Assembly: GCA_002683515.1 (NCBI GenBank)
Contig: NYTN01000011.1
Location: 1-37,815 of the forward strand
DNA from: Rhodobiaceae bacterium
Lineage (GTDB): Bacteria; Pseudomonadota; Alphaproteobacteria; RS24
Length of the DNA stretch: 37,815 nucleotides
Direction of reading: 5' to 3'
In this document: one piece after another, positions 1-8,374 of the stretch
Numbering within the stretch: position 1 is the stretch's first letter
Layout: the number at the start of each line of letters is the position of its first letter
The notes under the pieces: generated by a model
The model's database searches: none
Seen by the model: the letters and a program-made list of their open reading frames with translations, nothing else
What the model was told of the DNA's origin: nothing
Program-made: the position numbers and the translations under genes

Positions 1-609
1 TAACCAACAGGTCTGCGCGATATCGCCCGGACGATTATCAAGGGGTCGATTATGTGGCGCTTCTGGTTCAAGCAATTGCGTGGCAAAGGTTTTGACCTCT
101 GCTTTTAATTTGGGAAGCGGCGTGTTGAGCGCCAAAAGCCGTGCCAGCACTCGCTCAATATTGCCATCCACCGGCGCGGCCTGTTGGTTAAAAGCAATTG
201 CTGCAATCGCCGCCGCCGTATAAGGGCCAATTCCGGGCAGGCTGAGCAGCGCGCTTTCCGACTGCGGAAATATCCCATTATGCTCGGCAACCAGAGTGCG
301 CGCACATTTTAAAAGATTGCGGGCGCGGGTGTAATATCCAAGCCCGGCCCAAGCCGTCATCACTTTATCATCGGGCGCGGCGGCCAGATCGTGAATTGTT
401 GGGAAAAGATTTAAGAACTTCTCATAATAGGGCTTCACTGTCACAACGGTTGTCTGTTGGAGCATTATTTCGGACAGCCAGACGCGATAAGGGTCAGGCG
501 CCTCATCTGGTAGGGCGCGCCAAGGCAAAACACGCCGATGGCAGTCATACCAACCCAATAGTTTTTGGGCGGCTTGGGTTTTAATCAAATTATTTTTGCG
601 CTCGGGCAT
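1..609 (-). CDS. mutY: A/G-specific adenine DNA glycosylase MutY, 3' end cut by window edge
   Basis: Reading the minus strand from the ATG at 609 gives an uninterrupted frame of about 203 codons to the window edge. MutY removes adenine paired with 8-oxoguanine. Visible hallmarks are an N-terminal helix ending in VLPWR, the motif SEIMLQQT with the family's catalytic Glu, the helix-hairpin-helix LPGIGPYTAAAI, and VDGNIERV carrying the catalytic Asp. The Fe-S cluster loop and the C-terminal 8-oxoG recognition domain lie outside the window. The last residues read RPGDIAQTCWL, where the family usually has RPGDxAQ-xMDLG, so the last codons at the edge look slightly unusual. It is head-to-head with the DciA-like gene, with only 27 bases between the two start codons. 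Only a weak ribosome binding site precedes the ATG. Identity is firm; the exact start is less so. Confidence 0.93.
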   Translation of the reverse strand, partial: MPERKNNLIKTQAAQKLLGWYDCHRRVLPWRALPDEAPDPYRVWLSEIMLQQTTVVTVKPYYEKFLNLFPTIHDLAAAPDDKVMTAWAGLGYYTRARNLLKCARTLVAEHNGIFPQSESALLSLPGIGPYTAAAIAAIAFNQQAAPVDGNIERVLARLLALNTPLPKLKAEVKTFATQLLEPEAPHNRPLDNRPGDIAQTCWL

Positions 610-636
610 GAGTTTCTTGTAACATGAAGACTGATT

Positions 637-1164
637 ATGGCGGATAAATTTGACAGCAATCCGCTCCGCAGTTACGGCACGCCACATGTGTCTAAAGTGC
701 TGGGGCGCATTACAGGACGCACCATGAATAGGCGCGGCTTTAGTGATAGCCGTATGCTGGAAAATTGGTCGGCGATTGTCGGGCCGCAACTTGCCGCGAT
801 GAGCCAGCCCGTTCGTCTGTCCCGCCGCAAAAGCGGACGCGATGGTGGCGACACTTCTAGTAATCCTGGCGGCAGTGGTGGAGGCGTGCTGACAGTCAAA
901 GCTGAAGGGGCGATTGCGCTGGAAATCCAGCATCTCGCGCCGCAGATTATTGATCGCCTCAACGGCTATTATGGGCATGCCGCGATTTCTCGGCTAAATA
1001 TTATTCAAGGGCCGGTGACGATGACACCGTCACCTCTCAACCCGCCACCTATAAAAGAAGAAGATATTTCTGCTCTGGCGGATGATTTTGAAGAGATTGA
1101 AACCCCGCGTTTAAAACGGGCTTTGGCGTCACTTGCCCTGCTCATGCGCCGGGATAGGGGATAA
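637..1164 (+). CDS. dciA: DUF721 / DciA-family protein (candidate replicative helicase loader)
   Basis: A 175-residue protein with the DUF721 (PF05258) pattern. The N-terminal part has a helix around VSKVLGRITGRTM and the hallmark region LENWSAIVGPQLA (about residues 43-55), followed by a short beta region ending in VLTVKAEGAIALEIQHLAPQI. Family knowledge: DUF721 proteins were renamed DciA and are proposed to assist loading of the replicative helicase DnaB in bacteria lacking DnaC/DnaI. A low-complexity Gly/Ser/Asp insert (around residues 66-82) splits the domain and is probably a disordered loop. The C-terminal 40 residues are variable. It is divergent from mutY and lies upstream of the DsbA-like and smc genes, an order common in alphaproteobacteria. 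Its role in this organism is inferred from the family only. Confidence 0.82.
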   Translation: MADKFDSNPLRSYGTPHVSKVLGRITGRTMNRRGFSDSRMLENWSAIVGPQLAAMSQPVRLSRRKSGRDGGDTSSNPGGSGGGVLTVKAEGAIALEIQHLAPQIIDRLNGYYGHAAISRLNIIQGPVTMTPSPLNPPPIKEEDISALADDFEEIETPRLKRALASLALLMRRDRG

Positions 1165-1237
1165 AATTGTCCACAGCTTGCGTTAATGCATGCCTTCAAT
1201 TGATGTATACGGATTCGGCTTGTGCGCGCCATAAGGC

Positions 1238-1243
1238 TATAAT
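1238..1243 (+). promoter_or_regulatory. Possible -10 element upstream of the DsbA-like/smc pair
   Basis: A perfect TATAAT lies about 107 bases before the DsbA-like ATG, in the 185-base gap after the DciA-like gene. No good -35 hexamer is seen at 16-18 bases upstream (TTCGGC at 18 bases is the nearest), so this is a suggestion only. Confidence 0.25.
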
Positions 1244-1349
1244 TAAGTCTGGACGTGATTCGGAGGTGTCAGGCCTTTGATGCATTAATTAAGTGGCGTA
1301 TTAAAAGTCATAAGTAGAAGTTTTCTAAGTTTATAAACGAAAGAAAAAA

Positions 1350-2132
1350 ATGAAGCATTTAAACCTTATCCTTACCTCAATCGCCATGTTGGTTTGTCTG
1401 TCTTTACTAGTCTCTGTTCTGACTGATATGGGCACAGATAAATATGCGGCAAGAAACGCGGAGCAAGCCAAATCCGCCATAGCAAATGCAAATTTTGATA
1501 TTTTGCAAACGTCTTCAGTTGATGCTGAAATTATCGAGGTCAAATCAGGTGGGGCGCTGGATACACCTAATCCTTTGGGTGAAATTTCAGTCGGCGACGC
1601 AAACGCACCCATTAAGGTTTATGAATATGCTTCCCTGACATGCGGGCATTGTGCGGCATTTCATAATGACGTTCTGCCCGATTTGAAAACACAATATGTC
1701 GATACGGGGCTGGTGCAGTTTAACTTCCGGCCTTTCCCGCTTGACCCTTATGCCATGACAGGCGCAATGCTGGTTCAATGTGCCGTTCCCAAAGCTCGTA
1801 TGGCGTTTCTCGAAACACTTTTTAAGCGTCAGATGCAATGGGTAAGAAGCGACGATCCGCTTAACAGCTTACGGGCCTACGCCAAGCAAGCTGGAATGAG
1901 TGGCGAAAATTTTGTGATGTGTCTTCAAAGCGAGGACAATCTGACAGCCGTACGGCGCATGTATTCTGCCGCTAAAGATGAACTAGGCGTTGAGTCCACC
2001 CCGACATTCTTTGTTAATGGTGAGAAAGTTGCGGGCAATATCGGTCTCGAGAAGTTCAAAAAACTACTCGATAAAAAACTGAAAAAAATGGGCATTGATG
2101 CGCCCGAGGAAAAAGAAAGTTCCGGTCTATGA
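1350..2132 (+). CDS. DsbA-family thioredoxin-like protein, membrane-anchored, periplasmic
   Basis: A 260-residue protein with an N-terminal hydrophobic segment (about residues 5-25) that acts as a signal anchor or uncleaved signal. The DsbA/thioredoxin_4-type domain starts near residue 78. The redox motif CGHC is at 98-101 (after YEYASLT), the downstream phenylalanine-proline region FRPFPLDP follows, and the cis-proline loop STPTFFVNG has Pro218. An inserted helical region (about 135-210) is typical of DsbA-like folds. It probably exchanges disulfides in periplasmic proteins; whether it works as oxidase or isomerase cannot be told from sequence. The ribosome binding site is a weak A-rich GAAAG. 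Its stop overlaps the smc start in ATGA, so the two are translationally coupled, as in many alphaproteobacteria. Confidence 0.9.
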   Translation: MKHLNLILTSIAMLVCLSLLVSVLTDMGTDKYAARNAEQAKSAIANANFDILQTSSVDAEIIEVKSGGALDTPNPLGEISVGDANAPIKVYEYASLTCGHCAAFHNDVLPDLKTQYVDTGLVQFNFRPFPLDPYAMTGAMLVQCAVPKARMAFLETLFKRQMQWVRSDDPLNSLRAYAKQAGMSGENFVMCLQSEDNLTAVRRMYSAAKDELGVESTPTFFVNGEKVAGNIGLEKFKKLLDKKLKKMGIDAPEEKESSGL

Positions 2133-5100
2133 AATTTGATCGCCTGCGGCTATCTGGATTCAAATCCTTTGTTGATCCGGTTGATTTGCAAATTCTTCCT
2201 GGGCTGACATGGGTTGTGGGCCCAAATGGGTGCGGTAAGTCTAATCTGCTTGAAGCTCTGCGCTGGGTGATGGGGGAAACTTCGTTTAAATCAATGCGCG
2301 GCGCGGGTATGGAAGATGTGATTTTTTCTGGCACGACAGGGCGTCCGTCGCGTAATAATGCCGAAGTTTCCTTGTTGCTCGACAATCAGCAAAAGACCGC
2401 GCCGCCTGAATTCAATGATGAAGAAAGTGTCGAAGTCACCCGCCGTATTGAACGTGATGCCGGTTCCGCTTATCGCATTAACGGGCGTGATGTCAGAGCC
2501 AAAGATGTGCAACTTTTATTTGCCGATGCATCGACAGGTGCGCGTTCGCCTGCGCTGGTCAAGCAGGGACAGATTGGTGAATTGATAAATGCTAAGCCTG
2601 AAGCACGCCGCAAAATTCTAGAGGAAGCCGCGGGTATATCCGGTCTCCACACGCGTCGTCATGATGCCGAGTTGCGGCTCAGAGGTGCGGAAAGCAATCT
2701 TGAAAAAGTCGATGACTCACTGGAGATACTTCATAATAATTTGCGCGCGTTGAAGCGGCAGGTAAGACAAGCGACACGCTACAAGAATCTGTCGGGTCAG
2801 ATTAAGGAAGTTGAAGCGCTGGCGCTTCATTTGCGTTGGCAACAGGCGCTGGACGCTGCGACAGAAGCCGAAAATGCTCTTGCCGCTGCTGAGGCATCCG
2901 TTGCGTCCTTAACAGGTGATTCTGCCAGTGCCAGCACCGAACAACTCACGGCGCAGGATGCCTTGCCACCGCTGCGTGAAAAGGAAGCCGAGTGTGCAGC
3001 TATTTATCGCCGCCTGACGATTGAGCAGGATGGGCTGGAAAAAGAAGCCCAACGCGCAACAGAAACTGTGAACCGGCTTATAGCTCAGATTGAAACCATC
3101 CAGGAAGATACGCGACGCGAGCAAGATGTTCTGACGGATGCTGAAAATCAGTTGAAACAAATTACCGAAGAAAAAGAAATCTTGCAGGAGAAAAATGCCG
3201 GTGCATCAGGTGAAGCTGTCCGTGCAGCTGAAAAAGCTGCGCAGGAAAAATGTGATTCGTCCGAAAAACGCCTTGCCGAAGCAGAAAATGAGCTGAATAC
3301 AACCATTCGTAAGCTTGCAGCGCATCAAGCCCGAAAGAACGAGATAACTGTGGCACTTGAGAATAATCGCAAGAAGCATGCCCGTATTGAAGAAGAACGC
3401 ACGCGACTTGAGCTAGAGCGCGACACCTTGCTTGAGGAGGGGGTATCGGAAACTCGTCGTCAGGAATTAAAAATAAGCATAAGTGCTTTGTCTGAGGACT
3501 ATAAAAAAGCCGTCGAGTCAGTGCAGGGCGCACATGACCACTTGGTGGTTTGCACTGAACAAGCCGAAACACGCGCCGAGCCATCGCGCCAAGCGCGTGC
3601 GGTGCTTGAGCGTCTGCTGGGTGAGCAGTCAGCTTTACAGGCAATTTTGAGCACCTCAGAAGAAGCAGACATGCCTGGCTTGATTGAAACTCTTAAAGTC
3701 GAAACAGGATATGAGGCTGCGCTGGGAGCAGCTTTTGGCGATGATTTGAATGCCCCTTCTGACTCTGAGGCTGCCGCACATTGGTTGGCCTTGCCCCCCT
3801 TATCTGAGTTACCTTCTTTACCTGAGGGTGCGACGCCATTATCGGGGTATGTTGACGGATCGGATGTGTTGAGTAGAAGTCTATCTCTCGTAGGGCTCGT
3901 TAACCGCTCAATGGGGGCGGCATTGCAAAAAAGCCTCTCACCCGGTCAGCGACTGGTTAGCGTTGAGGGTGATTTGTGGCGCTGGGATGGTTATTGCGCT
4001 ACAGCCGACGCAAAAACGCCGGCTGCGCAAAGACTTGCACAAATGAATCGTCTTGAGGCTATTATGCCTGAAATCGCGACAGCAGAACAGAACGCCAATA
4101 CAGCAGATGAGGCTGCTCAAACCGCTAAGGCCAAAGTTCGCGAAGCAACGGATGCTGACAATAGTTGCCGCGAACAACTGAAGCAGATTCAGATAAAACT
4201 CACAGAGGCGCGTGAAGAGCTTTCTGAAATGGAAAGTGGCGCCGAAAAACAAATTTCGCGTCTTGCCGCGATTGAGGAAGCTTGTCAGCGCATGACATCT
4301 GATATTGATGAACTTGCGGGTATGATTAAGGCGGGTGAAGGTGACCTTCAGGCACTGGAAGATGGCGGGGACGCTCTTACATCTGAACAATCCTCTCATC
4401 AGGAACTGGTTGGGGAGGCACGGAGTGTTTTCGCACAGGATCGTGCGGAGCGGGAAAGTCTCGTAAGGGAGAGAAATGAACGCGAAAGTAGATTGAAGCG
4501 TTTAGAGCAAGATGCGGATAGCTGGCAAAGCAGGTTAGAAAATTCACATCAGCAAATTGAAAGCCTGAATGCGCGTCAAACACATACAGATCAAGAGAAA
4601 TTGGAAGCAGAAAATATTCCGCAGAAACTTGCCGAACGGAGTTCTGCACTGGTCGAGCAGATCAATCTTGCAGAAACCAATCGCAAACAGGCGGCTGATA
4701 CACTTGCAGAAGCCGAGAACCGCCTTGCTGAAGCTGATAAGCGCCATCGTGCCGCGCAATCTGCGCTCTCGGAGGTCCGTGAAACCCGTGCAGCGTTGGC
4801 AGCTAAAACAACTGCTGCGAAGGAACGGCTTGAAGAAATAGGGCAAAATATAAAGGACACGCTTCATTGTGCGCCTGAAGATGCACTCGCCATTGCCAAT
4901 TTCGACTCGGAGAAGAAATTCCCGGAAAGTGAGGAGATCGAAGCAAAACTTGAACGCTATCGTCGCGAAAGAGAAAGTCTTGGGGGCGTTAATCTGCGTG
5001 CAGAAGAAGAAGCGGAAGAAGTCGAAACTCAAATTAATGAAATTCAGACGGAACGCGATGATTTATCTAAGGCAATTAACAAATTGCGGTATGGTATCGG

Positions 5101-5653
5101 TCAGTTGAACCGTGAGGGGCGGGAGCGCTTATTGGCTGCTTTTGAGACAGTTAATGGTCATTTCGCTAAATTGTTCACGCAACTCTTTGGTGGTGGTACT
5201 GCGGAGCTCAAGCTAACAGAATCTGACGACCCTTTGGAAGCCGGCCTTGAAATTATCGCTCATCCACCTGGCAAAAAGCCTCAGGTTATGTCTCTCTTGT
5301 CAGGGGGCGAGCAGGCCTTAACAGCGATGTCGCTTATTTTTGCCGTATTCTTGACCAATCCGTCCCCAATTTGTGTTCTTGATGAGGTTGATGCACCGCT
5401 TGATGACGCAAATGTTGAACGTTTTTGCAATATGTTAACGAACATTGCTGACTCATCTGACACACGATTTTTGATTATTACGCACCATGCCTTGACCATG
5501 GCGCGTGTGAACCGTCTGTTTGGCGTCACCATGCAGGAGCGAGGAGTGAGTCAGCTTATTTCAGTTGATTTGGCGACTGCAGAGCAATTTGCTGAGACCG
5601 GTCGGGATTTGTCAACTGATCAAAATAAAGATGAAATGAAATCAGTGGGTTAG
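2129..5653 (+). CDS. smc: Chromosome segregation ATPase SMC
   Basis: A full-length 1174-residue SMC, within the usual bacterial length. The N-terminal head has Walker A GPNGCGKS at 31-38. Two very long Glu/Ala/Arg-rich coiled-coil arms (about 170-500 and 640-1000) flank a small hinge region (about 515-622). The C-terminal head has the signature LSGGEQ at 1057-1062 and Walker B ICVLDEVDAPLDD with Glu1086, then a conserved FLIITHH. SMC dimers with ScpA/ScpB condense and segregate replicated chromosomes; scpAB are not in this window. The hinge reads EGDLWRWDG near its end and is shorter than that of Bacillus-type SMCs. It starts on the ATGA overlap with the DsbA-like gene. Several antisense open frames within it are shadows of the coiled coil. 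Confidence 0.97.
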   Translation: MKFDRLRLSGFKSFVDPVDLQILPGLTWVVGPNGCGKSNLLEALRWVMGETSFKSMRGAGMEDVIFSGTTGRPSRNNAEVSLLLDNQQKTAPPEFNDEESVEVTRRIERDAGSAYRINGRDVRAKDVQLLFADASTGARSPALVKQGQIGELINAKPEARRKILEEAAGISGLHTRRHDAELRLRGAESNLEKVDDSLEILHNNLRALKRQVRQATRYKNLSGQIKEVEALALHLRWQQALDAATEAENALAAAEASVASLTGDSASASTEQLTAQDALPPLREKEAECAAIYRRLTIEQDGLEKEAQRATETVNRLIAQIETIQEDTRREQDVLTDAENQLKQITEEKEILQEKNAGASGEAVRAAEKAAQEKCDSSEKRLAEAENELNTTIRKLAAHQARKNEITVALENNRKKHARIEEERTRLELERDTLLEEGVSETRRQELKISISALSEDYKKAVESVQGAHDHLVVCTEQAETRAEPSRQARAVLERLLGEQSALQAILSTSEEADMPGLIETLKVETGYEAALGAAFGDDLNAPSDSEAAAHWLALPPLSELPSLPEGATPLSGYVDGSDVLSRSLSLVGLVNRSMGAALQKSLSPGQRLVSVEGDLWRWDGYCATADAKTPAAQRLAQMNRLEAIMPEIATAEQNANTADEAAQTAKAKVREATDADNSCREQLKQIQIKLTEAREELSEMESGAEKQISRLAAIEEACQRMTSDIDELAGMIKAGEGDLQALEDGGDALTSEQSSHQELVGEARSVFAQDRAERESLVRERNERESRLKRLEQDADSWQSRLENSHQQIESLNARQTHTDQEKLEAENIPQKLAERSSALVEQINLAETNRKQAADTLAEAENRLAEADKRHRAAQSALSEVRETRAALAAKTTAAKERLEEIGQNIKDTLHCAPEDALAIANFDSEKKFPESEEIEAKLERYRRERESLGGVNLRAEEEAEEVETQINEIQTERDDLSKAINKLRYGIGQLNREGRERLLAAFETVNGHFAKLFTQLFGGGTAELKLTESDDPLEAGLEIIAHPPGKKPQVMSLLSGGEQALTAMSLIFAVFLTNPSPICVLDEVDAPLDDANVERFCNMLTNIADSSDTRFLIITHHALTMARVNRLFGVTMQERGVSQLISVDLATAEQFAETGRDLSTDQNKDEMKSVG

Positions 5654-5668
5654 TGACTTGCTGGTGGC

Positions 5669-5697
5669 TTGACAGGCGTTTCTGCTGGGGATAGTGT
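5669..5697 (+). promoter_or_regulatory. Candidate promoter of the atp (Fo) operon
   Basis: A perfect -35 hexamer TTGACA (5669-5674) lies in the 87-base gap between smc and atpI. At 17 bases spacing the -10 position reads TAGTGT, a poor match; GATAGT at 15 bases is slightly closer. Placement directly ahead of atpI makes it plausible, but the -10 is weak. Confidence 0.35.
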
Positions 5698-5740
5698 GCG
5701 CGAAAGTTTGGGTATTTCTTACCTGCTTTGAGGGAGCATT

Positions 5741-6214
5741 TTGAACCGTCACGATAAAGCCAATAAATCAGGAAAATCAAGCGTCGCTGATGATACAAAT
5801 CAGGAGGCGTCTAAGATTTTTGGAACTGATTTGCAAACTGGTTTTAATTCCGAGGTTCTTTCCAGCCTTCAAGAGCGCGTAAGTAAAGCTCGGAAACCGC
5901 AAACTCCTCTATCTGAAACAAAAGGTCGGGGTTCTGCTATCGGAATGGCATACCGACTTTCTATGGAATTGGTTGTCGGCATTGTCGTAGGCGGTTTTAT
6001 TGGTTGGTGGTTGGATAAATGGTTATCCACCAAACCGATTTTTTTGCTGGTCATGCTACTACTTGGTATGATAGCAGGTGTGTTGAATATGTTACGGACA
6101 GCCCGTGACATGAGACAAGTTTTAGGGGTCGATGAAACCACAGTTTCTGAGGATGTTACGAACACGACATCAGAAACAAAAAAAGAAAATAAAGAGTATT
6201 CTGACGGCTCTTAA
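5741..6214 (+). CDS. atpI: ATP synthase assembly protein AtpI, TTG start
   Basis: 157 residues. The first 65 are hydrophilic and variable, ending in a basic stretch LQERVSKARKP. They are followed by two membrane helices (about 73-91 and 99-117) separated by the short loop DKWLSTKP, then a Thr/Glu/Lys-rich tail. This is the AtpI pattern; AtpI helps assemble the c-ring of the ATP synthase membrane sector. No in-frame ATG precedes the conserved basic stretch; the TTG at 5741, with AGGGAG at 5731-5736 four bases upstream, is the best start. It is the first gene of the cluster atpI-atpB-atpE-atpF'-atpF. The 85-base gap before atpB contains nothing I recognise except the atpB ribosome binding site. 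Confidence 0.88.
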   Translation: MNRHDKANKSGKSSVADDTNQEASKIFGTDLQTGFNSEVLSSLQERVSKARKPQTPLSETKGRGSAIGMAYRLSMELVVGIVVGGFIGWWLDKWLSTKPIFLLVMLLLGMIAGVLNMLRTARDMRQVLGVDETTVSEDVTNTTSETKKENKEYSDGS

Positions 6215-6289
6215 AATTAGTTCAGAGAGATTGTTTTCGGGCCTATCCCCAGACCGGTTATACCACTGGAAGATAAGTCCCCAAGATAC

Positions 6290-6302
6290 GGAGTAAAAAT
6301 TG
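6290..6302 (+). promoter_or_regulatory. Ribosome binding site deciding a TTG start for atpB
   Basis: GGAG at 6290-6293 stands six bases before TTG at 6300-6302. This supports translation from TTG rather than from the in-frame ATG at 6363, which has no comparable site. Confidence 0.65.
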
Positions 6303-7100
6303 GCTTCCAAATCTCATGGTGAGGTAAATGGGCAAGATGCGGGTGGGTTCAATGTTGACCCTATGCATCAATTCGAGGTTCATGCGATTTATGATCTTCC
6401 ACCAGTGGCGGGAATTGATGTCTCCTTTACCAATTCATCTCTCTGGATGATGATAGCTGTTACTGCGGCATCTCTTTTATTTATTTTTTCAGCCCGAAAG
6501 CCGACGCTTGTGCCCAGTAGGTTACAATCTTTTGGTGAGCTGACTTATGAATTTGTTGCTAACATGATCAGAGATAATGCCGGCAAGGAAGGTATGAAGT
6601 ATTTTCCTTTTGTCTTCACGCTTTTTGTCTTTGTGCTGTTTTGTAACATGCTTGGCATGATCCCTTATTCTTTTACAGTCACCAGCCATCTTATTGTTAC
6701 ATTTGCTTTGGCTTCTGCTGTGTTTTTTCTCGTTACAGGTGTTGGTTTTATCCGTCATGGCGTAGGCTTTTTAAAGCTGTTTGTGCCGTCGGGTATTCCG
6801 GTGGCGCTATTGCCACTATTGGTGGTGATTGAGCTAATTTCATATCTTACCCGCCCGGTCAGCCTGTCGGTGCGTCTGTTTGCCAATATGATGGCAGGAC
6901 ACACAATGCTAAAAGTTTTTGGCGGTTTTGCCGTCGCTTTCCTGTCCGCTGGAGGTGTGATGTCTGCCGGAGCGATTGCCCCTGTTGCCATGATGGTTGC
7001 CTTTACAGGGCTTGAATTTCTAATAGCCTTTTTGCAGGCCTATGTTTTTACGATTTTGACCTGCATTTATTTAAATGATGCAATTCATTTGGATCACTAA
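6300..7100 (+). CDS. atpB: ATP synthase Fo subunit a
   Basis: A 266-residue integral membrane protein, subunit a of the F-type ATP synthase, which forms the proton half-channels against the c-ring. The core begins at MHQFEVHAIYDL (residue 22), matching the family's HQFE start. Membrane helices lie at about 48-65, 105-125, 130-150, 165-183 and 205-255. The essential arginine is in SVRLFANMMAGH (Arg192), equivalent to E. coli Arg210, and GLEFLIAFLQAYVF marks the last helix pair. The TTG start at 6300 has a strong ribosome binding site and adds about 21 residues before the conserved part. Downstream, atpE follows after 43 bases with its own ribosome binding site GGAGAG. Confidence 0.96.
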   Translation: MASKSHGEVNGQDAGGFNVDPMHQFEVHAIYDLPPVAGIDVSFTNSSLWMMIAVTAASLLFIFSARKPTLVPSRLQSFGELTYEFVANMIRDNAGKEGMKYFPFVFTLFVFVLFCNMLGMIPYSFTVTSHLIVTFALASAVFFLVTGVGFIRHGVGFLKLFVPSGIPVALLPLLVVIELISYLTRPVSLSVRLFANMMAGHTMLKVFGGFAVAFLSAGGVMSAGAIAPVAMMVAFTGLEFLIAFLQAYVFTILTCIYLNDAIHLDH

Positions 7101-7143
7101 CTTTAACTAACCGCCCAGATGGGCACATAAATGGAGAGAAACT

Positions 7144-7371
7144 ATGGAAGCAGAAGCAGCAAAATATATCGGCGCAGGCATTGCATGTATTGCCCTTGCA
7201 GGTGCAGGTATTTCAATTGGTACGATTTTTGGTAATTACCTTGCCGGTGCCCTTCGTAATCCTTCAGCAGCACAAAGCCAGTTCCCGAATCTTCTTCTCG
7301 GGTTTGCTTTGGCTGAGGCGACTGGCCTGTTTGGTCTTATTGTTGCACTTATTCTGCTGTTTGTTGTTTAA
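7144..7371 (+). CDS. atpE: ATP synthase Fo subunit c (proteolipid)
   Basis: A 75-residue hairpin of two membrane helices. Helix 1 is glycine-rich (GAGIACIALAGAGISIG), the polar loop has the RNP motif at 38-40 that contacts the central stalk, and helix 2 carries the ion-binding carboxylate Glu58 in FALAEATG. The residues around Glu58 and in helix 1 lack the Gln and Ser/Thr set of sodium-binding rings, so a proton ring is the likelier reading. The strong ribosome binding site GGAGAG five bases before the ATG fits the high copy number of this subunit. Length is normal for the alphaproteobacterial family. Confidence 0.97.
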   Translation: MEAEAAKYIGAGIACIALAGAGISIGTIFGNYLAGALRNPSAAQSQFPNLLLGFALAEATGLFGLIVALILLFVV

Positions 7372-7393
7372 GTTAACGAACAGAGAGACCTAA

Positions 7394-7885
7394 ATGCCTC
7401 AGCTCGATCCGGCATTCTTTGCGCCGCAACTTGTCTGGCTGTTTATCAGCTTTATTGCCTTGTATTTTTTGCTCGGTAGTTTTGCCTTGCCTAAAATCGG
7501 CGGTGTTATCAAAGCGCGACAAGACAGACTAGATGATGATTTAAGTCAGGCAGAAACCTTTCGGCAAGAAGCTGAACAGGCTATGGCTGATTATGAAACA
7601 GCGCTGGCGGAAGCCAGAAGCAAAGCTGCCGAAATTATTCAAGAAGTCAGGGATGCAACTGCTGCGGAATTGGCTAAAAAAGAGGCAGAGCTTGAGGAGA
7701 AACTCTCTGCTCAAGCAGCAGAGGCAGAAGGGCGTATTCAAGCGTCCCGTGTGGCGGCACTAACAGGTATTCAAGAGACGGCTGAAGCAGTCGTTGCCGA
7801 GATTGTACAAATTACCATAGGTCAGGAAGTTAAGGAAGATGCCGTTAAAAAAGCCGTCTCAGAAGAAATGAATAATCGGAGATAA
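7394..7885 (+). CDS. atpF': ATP synthase Fo subunit b'
   Basis: 163 residues: a short N-terminus (MPQLDPAFFAPQLVW), one membrane helix (about 13-33), then a long charged helix rich in Glu, Ala and Lys that forms part of the peripheral stalk. It pairs with the following atpF product. Having two different b-type subunits, with b' first, is typical of photosynthetic bacteria and alphaproteobacteria. The start of the fold, with Pro-x-Phe before the helix, and the conserved LPKIGGVIKARQDRLDDDL region identify it as b'. It lies 22 bases after atpE and 3 bases before atpF, so it is surely cotranscribed. Confidence 0.93.
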   Translation: MPQLDPAFFAPQLVWLFISFIALYFLLGSFALPKIGGVIKARQDRLDDDLSQAETFRQEAEQAMADYETALAEARSKAAEIIQEVRDATAAELAKKEAELEEKLSAQAAEAEGRIQASRVAALTGIQETAEAVVAEIVQITIGQEVKEDAVKKAVSEEMNNRR

Positions 7886-7888
7886 CGC

Positions 7889-8374
7889 ATGAGTTTTGAC
7901 GCTTCCTTTTTTGTTGCTCTTTCTTTTGCTCTTGTCATTCTTGGGTTCCTAAAACTCGGATTGCCCGGTCGTGTTGCATCTATGCTCGACGCGCGCGCTG
8001 ATAAAATTCGTGGGGAACTTGAGCAGGCACAATGTCTTCGTGATGAGGCACAAGCCTTGCTGAAAAATTATCGGCAACGTGTCAAAAAAGCGGAAGAAGA
8101 GTCTCGATCAGTGATTGAACAGGCCAAGCTAGATTCCGAAAAAATGGCGGAAGATGCGAGCGCCGCCTTGCAGGCTCGATTAGAAAGAAAGACCCGTCAG
8201 GCTGAAGATAAAATTGCACAAGCAGAGGATCAACTTTCTCAAGAAATTCGTGCAATATCTGCAGAACTGGCCATCTCAGCGGCCGGAAAGCTTATCAGTG
8301 AGAACATTACCACTGAGACTACAGATAAAATCCTCGATAATTCAATTCAAAACGTCAGCAGTCATCTTAACTGA
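7889..8374 (+). CDS. atpF: ATP synthase Fo subunit b
   Basis: 161 residues with an N-terminal membrane helix (about 7-25), the short motif LPGRVASMLDARADKIRGEL, and a long charged helix for the peripheral stalk linking Fo to F1. It starts three bases after atpF' and is the last gene of the cluster; the F1 genes (atpHAGDC) are not here and are normally at another locus in alphaproteobacteria. Its last 33 bases overlap the 3' end of the convergent lytic transglycosylase gene, so there is no room for an intergenic terminator. Confidence 0.93.
   Translation: MSFDASFFVALSFALVILGFLKLGLPGRVASMLDARADKIRGELEQAQCLRDEAQALLKNYRQRVKKAEEESRSVIEQAKLDSEKMAEDASAALQARLERKTRQAEDKIAQAEDQLSQEIRAISAELAISAAGKLISENITTETTDKILDNSIQNVSSHLN

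Noticed and set aside
1168..1176. DnaA-box-like TTGTCCACA just after the DciA-like gene
   Set aside because: One mismatch to consensus, single copy, no AT-rich unwinding element or cluster of boxes; no support for an origin.
1285..1304. Possible CtrA box (TTAA repeats) before the DsbA-like gene, and a similar pair at 23459-23474
   Set aside because: The spacing between TTAA halves is eight in both cases (or 12), not the seven required by the TTAA-N7-TTAA consensus.
7113..7124. GCCCA/TGGGC mini-hairpin between atpB and atpE
   Set aside because: The loop would be only two bases, so at best a 4-base stem forms; no T-run follows, so no terminator call.
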